From Axinella damicornis (lineage: Eukaryota > Porifera > Demospongiae > Axinellida > Axinellidae), in contig OZ007510.1 in assembly GCA_963931865.1 (NCBI GenBank), forward strand, positions 13,478,471-13,542,470: a stretch of 64,000 bases of DNA, written 5' to 3'. The first letter of the stretch is position 1; each line of letters begins with the position of its first letter. Shown here one piece after another: positions 55,990 through 64,000 of this stretch. Below the pieces are notes generated by a model, which was not told the DNA's origin, made no database searches, and saw nothing but the letters and a program-made list of their open reading frames with translations. The position numbers were made by a program, and so were the translations under genes.

Positions 55990-58768
55990 ATGTCGGTATC
56001 CTCCGTGCAGCACGTCAACTCGGGAGGATCTACATATGATCTAGGAGATGGCTTCACTGGTTCTTCGGAGATCGGAGCTAACAGGCTTTCAACCTGTCTT
56101 CTTCAGGTTTGTTGTTTATGGTTCAGTACAATAATTTTTAAATAATTCGTCCAGGGAAATAATCCTGAGTTGCTGCAGCTAGCTGCGGCCATTATCATTT
56201 TACTGTCTCCAAATAAAGTTCACCCTAGCATGGTAATCAACTGCCCATTTCTGAATAGCATACTCCGAAATGCGAGAGTATCAATCACCTGGTGCACTTC
56301 TTTGCTGATTTCCTCTCCAGTGCTGGGCATCAGCTGCAACAGTTACAGCCCTTTTGTCAGATCCTGTCCCCCACTTGGCACTAGAGAATGCTCCGACCGC
56401 AAAAAAGCCACCAGAAGAAGTCAGGGTAGGTACCACGACTACTATAGCTAGTCTTGATTCCAGACCCAAACAACCGCAGCACGAATTGTTGTCGTTTGGG
56501 TCTAGACCGACGCTAACTAAAAGCTTTCATTGTACAACTCCCTCTCATATGTGTAGGTTAGTCAACTTAGCAATGGCATCGCTGGAGAACTATCTCACCA
56601 CTCCAACGTGTCTGTGTTTGTGAGGGCAGGCAGCCGGTATTAGACCTAAAACCAGAGAGGACTGACACACCTCCTCAGAAACTGTGCCTTCCTGGTGCGT
56701 GCGTCTCGGGTATTGAAACTTCACAAACTACCTCCTCTGTTTCAAAGATAGAGGATAGAGTATCTACTTCCATTATGTACTGCTTTTGAAGGAGGTGGAT
56801 GACATTGGAAGCTCATTGACGTAAGCTGTTCAGTTAGACGTTCAGGGTATTTATACTGACTTTGTGATGTTCTTGTTTTGTATAGTGCAACTACAACCCG
56901 TGAACACCTAATCTACTCATCTGAGTTCCTGAGGCAACCTGTAAGCCTGTTCAGTGAATGGACCCTTTCTTTCGCAGTTTTATAATTAGTTATAACCCCC
57001 TTCCTCCTCCTTCCCTCCATCCTACTGAGCATTCATACCATTCCTTCCTGCAGTGGACTTGTAGTAGACACTCTTGGGACAGTCGTCTGCTCACCACTGT
57101 TCCAACCCTGGGAGGTATGCCAGAGTACATTGGACATATGTGTTAGCTGAGACTCATACTGCGGACATGTCGAGCTCTAGTCTGAGTATACCGGAAATAC
57201 TGGACCCAGTGTGGGGTTCAGTACTGAGGATATGTTGCCTGTAGTCTGGGTACTGGACCCAGAGTGGGGTATAGCCTGTAGTCTGGTCTTGCTTTCAGCA
57301 TCACACAAGATCTCTCCCCTAATTATCCACGTTCCCCCTTACGATTAGTCGACTGATTGACTGAATTAAGGCTGTTGACTAATATTCTCAGAGTGTGCTG
57401 ATTAGTTGCTGCACATGCACAGTTCAGTACCTCATGCTCATGGTTGTGACAAGATGGCTAAGAGCCTCTGCTAGTTCTTGCTCAGGCGCCATACAGCAAA
57501 TGTTGGTCTGGCAGCAGCTGGGTCTGCCAGACCTGTTCCGCTGCCTTCACAGGAGCTGCTAGCCGAAGCTGTCTAGCATTAACATACTTCCTGTTTCATA
57601 CTCAATCAGTCGATTAGTCACCTAAGCAAGCTATGTCAACTAGAGAAATTCCCTTGTTGTTCGACTAGGGAAATTCCCGATCCCTAACTTGCCAACTTTC
57701 GTCACCTGCAGTATAAGTGATGTTTGTACTGGTATCACAGAGTGAGATTATCTTGTGACAATGAGCTCTCATTATCGTTTGCTGTGTTTGTGTCTCTGCC
57801 AGTTGTGAATCACAGTGAGCTTGTGCAACATGCTGAAGCAGCATTTGGCGAAGGAATGAGCACCACTGATTCTCTAAGTGAATACGTCGGAGGTGTAACT
57901 GGCACACAAAGCCCTACTCTATTCCCACAATGAGTTGCATCCTCCTGATGCAGGTGCTGAGGTGTGCATACCCTCAGGCTCCTCCCTCTGCAAGAGAGCC
58001 AGGTAACAAATTACTAGGTGCCATTATCATTCCTATTGTGAACCCCTCTTGTGTCCCTCATAGCCTTGCAAACCCGAAAGATATACCTGCTGCTGGCGTT
58101 TTACAGGTGTGTGTATGTGAACTCAAGGTGAATATTACACTTCTTGCTGCTTGTCAACTCAGTGTACTGTGTGCATTTGCTCTTTCTCTTCAAGCATGTA
58201 CCAGCGCCAGCAATGTAGTACATTGTAATCCCACTCCCATCTGTACATACACACGTGCACTAGAGCCCCACACGCTGACGGAAGTGGGTGCATGTGTGCA
58301 CTGTGGATCTTCCGGGTCCAACATACCATACCCTCTTCCATCCCTCCTTCCCTCCCCCCCCTCTCCTCAGTTCCAGAAGTTGTGTCTGCTGATCCTCCTG
58401 CTGGTCAAGGACGCTGACCACCTGGTCATTACAGGCTCACCCCTGCACTTTGTAATGCCAAGGAGAAGTACTCCACTGTTGACAAGGTATGAGACATTCA
58501 TATCCACCTGCTCCTCCCTTCCTGCTCATCTCCTCCTACCACGCTGCCTCCCCTCTAGCTGTGCTGGCTAAGGACTGAGCTAATGGAGCAGTGTAACAGC
58601 GGAGAGACCTCCCGTGTCATCCTCCACCAGAAGATCCTCAGCATGTGATCATCTTCTCTGACGTGCTCCAGATGATTCTCACCAGAATCGAGGAAGCCCG
58701 AAGGTCCCAGCAGTTCATCAACATGCCCAAGTTCTCTGCCTTCATAAAGTACCTCTATGCCAGCTCGG
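55990..58768 (+). pseudogene. Gene X 5' half from U6 into U7
   Basis: First exon at 55990. The intron after it has a small private insertion near 56131. Exon 2 has the type B frame break. In U7 there is a private loss of a few bases near 57138. Confidence 0.5.
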
Positions 58769-58884
58769 GTGAGCAACGTAAATGCTCTGTAACAGTAGCC
58801 TTGTTCCAGGCGCTTGGTACTGGGCTAGACATTCAGTAGATCACAAATATAGTGTGCAATGACAATGGTCAGTAGCCTTGTTCC

Positions 58885-58941
58885 TAGCCTCGTTCCCAGG
58901 CCTTCTAAACTGGAGGTCTAGAAGTTCTGGGAACGAGGCGA
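58885..58941. repeat. Short hairpin, U7
   Basis: Right arm as in U5. Confidence 0.7.
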
Positions 58942-59620
58942 GCTTGATTCTGCACTAGATGTTCAGAATATATTGTCAGGTGCCCAACTGATAATAGTCA
59001 TGGAGTGGACATTTCTTGTGGCTCCTGTCAACTCAATGTGGTGCTGCCGTAATCAAGTTATTGAGTGCACATGGGAGTGTGTGTGCTGGGGAAATGGTCC
59101 TCAGTTAGCTGTATGACAACCCCCCAAATTTTGGCATTATGTATACACATCACCAAACCACAAGTTAATTTACCTGCTTGAGGGAAGCAAGTACAATATA
59201 TAAGTTTTCGATTACGATGGGCAATTGCTGTTTCAAGTTTTAGGATTATGTTCCTACACTTTGACCTCTGTCCTTTGACTTCTGCTGTTCAAGGAGGGAC
59301 TGAGTGTTGGGGAGAAGGTAAAGAGGTGGGTGAAAATTGAAGTGTCGAGTAACACCCAGAAGAAGGAGTGACTTGTGGACAATGACAGACACGTATTGGG
59401 AGAGCTCAGGATGAACAGGAATTAACCCACTGCTGTCAGGTGGGCTCCAACATATATACTAGGCATTTGGTCTCTTTTTATTGCTACACAAGTTGGAGGG
59501 TATGCTACAAGGAGCAGCGTACTCCCCCCTCCTTAATTCTCTGATCTGGTCATGTTTTTGGCCTCTAACTACACCAGTATACCCTAATGTATTAGGAAAT
59601 GTATACTTAAGCTCGCTAAC

Positions 59621-59916
59621 CAAGAATCTCTGGTACGAACAGCATGAGCAACTTGATTCTGGAGGTGGAGGTTCACTGTCACAAGGTGCAGGGCATGACG
59701 GAAGCTTTTACCAATGCGCTGCATAGCCGTGCAAAAACGAGCAGTTCAGTTCACCAAAAAGCCGTATTTACTGCTTTTCTTGAGGGAGACAGCAGATAAA
59801 TTTGCCAGGGATTATGCTATCAAAAAAGCTTCCGTCATGCCCTGCACCTTAATTGTGACAGCGCACCTCCACCGCCAGAATCAAGTTGCTCACGCTCTTC
59901 GTACCAGAGATTTTTG
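59621..59916. mobile_element. 296-bp foldback MITE, U7
   Basis: Orthologous copy with private GGTTCACTG and ACCAATGCG changes. Confidence 0.75.
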
Positions 59917-60011
59917 ATAATATGATGACCATTACTATACAAATGGGTCTGACACTAGCCTCATTCCTATAGGCCCAAGTGGCGGAGGAGTAAAGGGCCT
60001 GGTTTCCACTG

Positions 60012-60808
60012 CTCTGCGGCACTAAGGCCAGGCGCGCGCCTGGATTATTCGATTAACGTTATACGGAAAGTACACGGAATTACGTAATAGTGCACGGAGA
60101 AAGCTAATGGCGGTGTTTAATACTGAGCGAAGTAAAGTCTGCTAGTTTGTCTCTCTCAGCGATAGCTGTAGCTTCGCTTTGTGCTAGTTGTAGTCATCAC
60201 CTTTGGTAGTTCCTTGTGTGAATCCGTGCCGTCGCTCCTGCGTTGAGTTCAAACGGCAGTACATCAGTCAATCATGGCCGCGGGTTAAGACCTATGTGGC
60301 GACGATTCTGGAGGAGCGCAGCGGCTAGCTTGGGCACTGCTTTCGGTATGAAATGAAGTGTCTTGATGATTTATTGTATTTCACCGAGTAGGATGTCGAT
60401 TATCCGTGTAGTTTGTGTTAAGGACGGCATTGTATCGGCACAGAATACACACAAAAACGAATTTTTCGCTGTATCTCTGTTTACTCGTGGAATTGAAAAA
60501 CCCTACTCGGTAGAACTTGAGTATCCTGAGTAAGCATTCTTTTGAGGCAAAAGCTGTCCTGCCTGCTATCCTGCTGCACTGTCCAGTTCTCTCAACAGCT
60601 GTCTGGACAGTCCATCTTCAGTGGGCGTGTCTAAGAGCACGTGCTTTGGCACGTGACTAATTCAATTAGCAATTGTGAGCTAAAAGTCCAACACATTGAA
60701 CAATTGTACAAAAGTGCAGTTTTATTCATTCATATCAGAGTTGTAGTACAATATGTTTCAGACAAAATGTACACAAAATAATTTCTGCCTGGCCTTAATA
60801 CCCCAGAG
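60012..60808. mobile_element. TIR element private to U7
   Basis: 797 bp present only in U7; other units read GGTTTCCACTGTTTGCG across the site. Termini match over 22 bp with 3 mismatches (left CTCTGCGGCACTAAGG; right end reverse-complemented CTCTGGGGTATTAAGG). The best fit to the empty site is a 2-bp TG duplication. A CAGGCGCGCGCCTGG palindrome sits just inside the left end. No transposase frame. Superfamily is not assigned; a 2-bp duplication would suit CMC/EnSpm-like elements among others. Confidence 0.75.
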
Positions 60809-62931
60809 TGTTTGCGCTTGCCCTATTTATCCGTAACTGAGACATGTATTCATAAGGGGGAGGCTGAGGGTGCGAATGACATCTTTGTAGTCATACAGTA
60901 TGTATGGTTGAGTGTGTGACGCTTTCTACTTTACTACACTAGCTGGTCCTTCTTCTGTTAGATGAGCTGGTTGGGTACAAACCGAACTTCTTGTTATCCC
61001 ATGTTCACTTGGTTTGCCACTTGCAGAGTTCACTTGGCTTTCCTTGGGCAGAGTTACTTCATTTTGCTCACCACTGTGTGGTTGGTGGATATCACATCCC
61101 AGGTATGAAAACTAATAAGCAAATGAAATTAGTGTTACATAGTTAGTGGTCTTGTAATCTCCCTACTTGCAGTACTGGTGTTGCAGACATGGGCTGTTCT
61201 TGGGTGCTTGCATGAAATGCTAGAAGGCACTTCCCTGAGGCACTTACAATAACTGCTGTCTGGGATCTGGGATGGAATACTAGAATGGACTGGAGACCTT
61301 TCACCCCAATGTAAAACATTACTGGTGATGTCGTAGTGGTGAGGTGCATTGTTGCTACACACTAGGACTTTGTGTGTTTCGGTGTAGGCCTGGCCTGGGT
61401 GGGACTAACCTCTACAGCGACCATGCCACGATCTGTGCCATGCTAACATGACTGATAATACCTGTCATCCGATCATGGATCAGTTACTCTATGTCAAATG
61501 CTGTTCATCAGAATTGTGCTCAGCTATTATGCTAGTAGAATTCTGGATGCAGTTTGTACTTCAAAAAGTATGCTGGCATAATTGGGAAAGGCCCAATTGT
61601 TACTTGCATTACAGGAACATGCCCAGGTGGTGCATACACTGTCACGTAAGCTTTCACCCTGCACTGCACCATGGTTTCCTCACTGCCTGCACGGCAGTTA
61701 CCAAATCACTCTCCCTGTTATGGCATGTCATCAAGGAGGGAAACATTGAAAAGTGAGTAGTCTCTCTCCTCTTTCCCTGTTGCTAGGGGGTTTAAAAGGG
61801 AGTGGAGAGTCTCCCCTCTCTTGTTCCTGCATTGCAAGAATGATAATCGCCTAACGAAGCCTATCAAACAACTTCAAAACAGGTCTGTCCATTCAGACTG
61901 TGTATGTGAACTGACATGCATGAGATAGTGTTATTCCATCCTCCACTCCCCCATGGGACTGAGGCTGGCTTATGGCATTCCCCCTTGTTTCTGAGAGTTG
62001 GAACATGACAGATCATCACTTAATCCTTTTTAAGTTTTCGGAGAAACTACTTTTGAATGGTGTCTGTGTATGTGTGCATGTTTTGTTGTCCTGACATCCG
62101 CATCCTCAGTTTGGTTAATGTCGTGCAGATCTCAAGTGCAGTTGCCTCTAATTGTATGTCATACACTGTAGAAGCATAACTATTTTAAGAGCACAGAATA
62201 GTTTTGAGTGTAATACCTCAAGGGGTCAGCATCACATAATGTATTGTCAGTTGTGTCTTGAGGTTGGTAGTTCAGTGATGATGTCATATCACCACCCCCT
62301 GCTAATGGGGCCCAGGATCTGCATGAAAACCGTCTGTATCGGAGATGCGGCTTTCCTGGGTTATCAAATCAAAATGAGTGAATTGAACTGTAGTCTGTGA
62401 AGCCTCTTTTCCCTGATTCCACTGGCAGATCCTCACCTTCCACCATCATGCTGTGATGTGTATGGCTTACTCCAGGGATGACAGGCTCTTGCTATCAGTC
62501 GGTGAGTCAGTGTGCATCATAAGTAGCAGCATCTCAGGGGCGTAACTAGGATTTGGAGACCGAGGAGGTATGGAGTTCTCAGCGACATTTATAGGGTCAC
62601 TATCAGTTTATCAGCGCTGTCACGCGGACACAGGCAGTTTTTGGACGGTCACAGGCTGAGTACGGCTCATATTGGAGTGACCTCCCCTTGAAGAAACATC
62701 AGGTCAATGCCTGAGGATTTTATTACAGTTCTCTGCCTGCAGGTGTGTAGTGTGGCGCTCAGTGAGAGTGGCACCTACCTTGCAAGCTGTGGTCGGGATG
62801 GCTCTCTGTCTGTGTTGTCCATGGCAACCATGGAACAGGTGGTCTTCCTTCATACACCCAAGAAGGTAGAGACTTGTGACCTGTTCACCGATTACACAGA
62901 TTGTTTCATGCAGCTGTTATCCTTTCCTATA

Positions 62932-63045
62932 GTTGTGTTGTAGTCTCGGTACCAGATCCTACGAGGGTCTGGTACCGAGACTACAACACAACTAGTCTCG
63001 GTACCAGACCATCACACGTGGGTCTGGTACCGAGACTAGTTGTGT
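62932..63045. repeat. Double hairpin, U7
   Basis: Same arms and loops as in U1. Confidence 0.85.
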
Positions 63046-63418
63046 GGTAGCTCAGTACATTGTGTAATATTTGCAGGTTGCACTACTCTCTAGATTCTCA
63101 GTAACCAATTCCTTTCCCAGGAATGCACAAGTGCTACATTCTCAGCTGCAGCCACTGCCATCCATTACCAGTACTAATCAGCAGGAGTCTCCTCCCTCCA
63201 CCCCACCCCCACCTCCACACCTGGTGGCTGTCTACATCGATGGGACACTGAGGGTGTTTGATGTTGGGAAGGTACAGATGGCACGAAAGTGCAACCTCAT
63301 GTAGCACCTACTAAGGCAGTCGCTTATTCACCCAATGGTAAGTATGCTTCAGGTCATTTGTAGATTTGCTCCTCTGCATTTGGAGTGACTTGTGGCCAAG
63401 TGGTTAAGGTAGCATTAT

Positions 63419-63486
63419 ACCTTTACCGTTAGGGTACCTTTAACCGTCGGGGCTCCGACGGTTAAAGGTACCCTAACGGTAAAGGT
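63419..63486. repeat. 68-bp palindrome, U7
   Basis: Identical to the U1 copy. Confidence 0.9.
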
Positions 63487-64000
63487 GCAAGTGTAAAAAA
63501 CATTAAAAATGTATGGAGATGTAGGGATAACAGAACAGCAAAAAGTATGAAAACAAGCAGGGATGATGGCATAAAACAGTTCAATATTAGCTGAGCTGGC
63601 ACTTCAGCGTGATTTAGTGCAATGTTTGCTACACCCTCTCCGCCCTGCGGGCGTGGCTTCGCCACGCGCCCACTTGGCCGGCCGGACGGAAAGGGGCTAG
63701 CAGCTAGACTGACCTGAACTGTGTGTACACTAGTGCTGCCACGATATGAGACATTGTATATCACATGTCATAGTGTTTTATGTCGGACATATCGCCAAGC
63801 TTACAGGATAGTTTCACATGAGTTCAAGGTAGTTCAGTCCCTCGAACCTGCTCGAACCACTGGTTGACTTTCGGGAACCAAGCCTACAGGATAGTGTCAC
63901 ATGAGTTTGGGACATATCTATACTGGCAATTGAATGTCACTAAGTGGTCCAGTCATGAAAATTAATGCAATGGGCAGTACCAATGTACACATATAACAGT

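Larger units (their letters stand above)
45680..56678 (+). repeat. Tandem unit U6 (type B), enlarged
   Basis: Sixth copy, 10,999 bp. The extra length comes mainly from the composite TTAA insertion 50594-51945. It also has a 29-bp deletion at 47696/47697 in a gene X exon. Confidence 0.95.
56679..64000 (+). repeat. Tandem unit U7 (type A), cut by window end
   Basis: Seventh copy, incomplete. It lacks the TTAA element present in the other type A units (empty site 62185-62188) and has a private 797-bp TIR element at 60012-60808. It reaches the window end before WDR90-like exon 4. Confidence 0.95.
62429..64000 (+). pseudogene. WDR90: WDR90-like WD40 exons 1-3, copy in U7 (cut by window end)
   Basis: Type A copy. 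Exon 1 (ILTFHHHAVMCMAYSRDDR), exon 2 (VCSVALSESGTYLASCGRDG) and exon 3 are present. The type A 2-bp loss and the shared frameshift in exon 3 are both visible. Exons 4-7 lie beyond the window. Confidence 0.72.

Noticed and set aside
60012..60808. CACTG/CAGTG termini for the U7 element
   Set aside because: CACTG is already present in the empty site in other units, so the element begins at CTCTGCGG and the flank TG is the duplicated target.
1..64000. CRISPR array, rRNA or tRNA genes, bacterial operons
   Set aside because: The repeats are 9 kb gene-containing units, not short spaced repeats. Spliceosomal intron structure is evident. No tRNA or rRNA signature was seen by eye.

Overview
The window is eukaryotic, almost certainly metazoan genomic DNA. 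Coding pieces are short exons of about 55-220 bp with GT..AG borders, separated by introns, and the sequence is rich in small inverted-repeat elements. Dense MITEs and compact introns would suit a marine invertebrate such as a sponge or cnidarian, but the species cannot be fixed from the sequence. I see no rRNA, tRNA, CRISPR or bacterial operon.

The whole window is one tandem array of a roughly 9.3 kb unit, with seven copies: U1 19-9336, U2 9337-19005, U3 19006-28048, U4 28049-36374, U5 36375-45679, U6 45680-56678, U7 56679-64000 (cut by the window end). Copies alternate between two diverged types: A (U1, U3, U5, U7) and B (U2, U4, U6). The true higher-order period is therefore an A-B dimer of about 19 kb.

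Each unit reads in the same order on the + strand. (1) Exon-like pieces from the 5' half of an unrecognised gene, called gene X here; its first exon lies at the 3' end of the preceding unit. (2) Several hairpin and foldback elements. (3) Seven exons coding for the C-terminal WD40 repeats of a WDR90/POC16-like protein (centriole and cilium family). (4) The putative first exon and short promoter region of gene X for the next unit. This is what a tandem duplication produces when its breakpoints lie inside WDR90 and inside gene X: each unit then places gene X 5' exons upstream of WDR90 3' exons, so chimeric transcripts are possible.

The WDR90-like copies look like pseudogenes. All copies that can be inspected share a one-base frameshift. 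The six complete copies also share an in-frame TAG and a MITE inserted inside the last coding exon; in type B the MITE has a 9-bp target duplication. Type-specific and unit-specific lesions have been added later: a 2-bp deletion in all type A copies, a lost splice acceptor in U1, a frameshift in the last WD exon of type B, and others.

Younger mobile-element events mark individual units. A 504-bp piggyBac-like TTAA element lies at one site in U1, U3 and U5 but not U7. A composite of two such elements around a 336-bp passenger lies in U6. A 797-bp TIR element lies in U7. A 1,648-bp deletion marks the U3/U4 junction. No wholly new molecular system is evident. The interest lies in the A/B higher-order array, the gene fusion it implies, and the composite TTAA transposon. 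An assembly artefact (alternating haplotypes joined end to end) has not been excluded.
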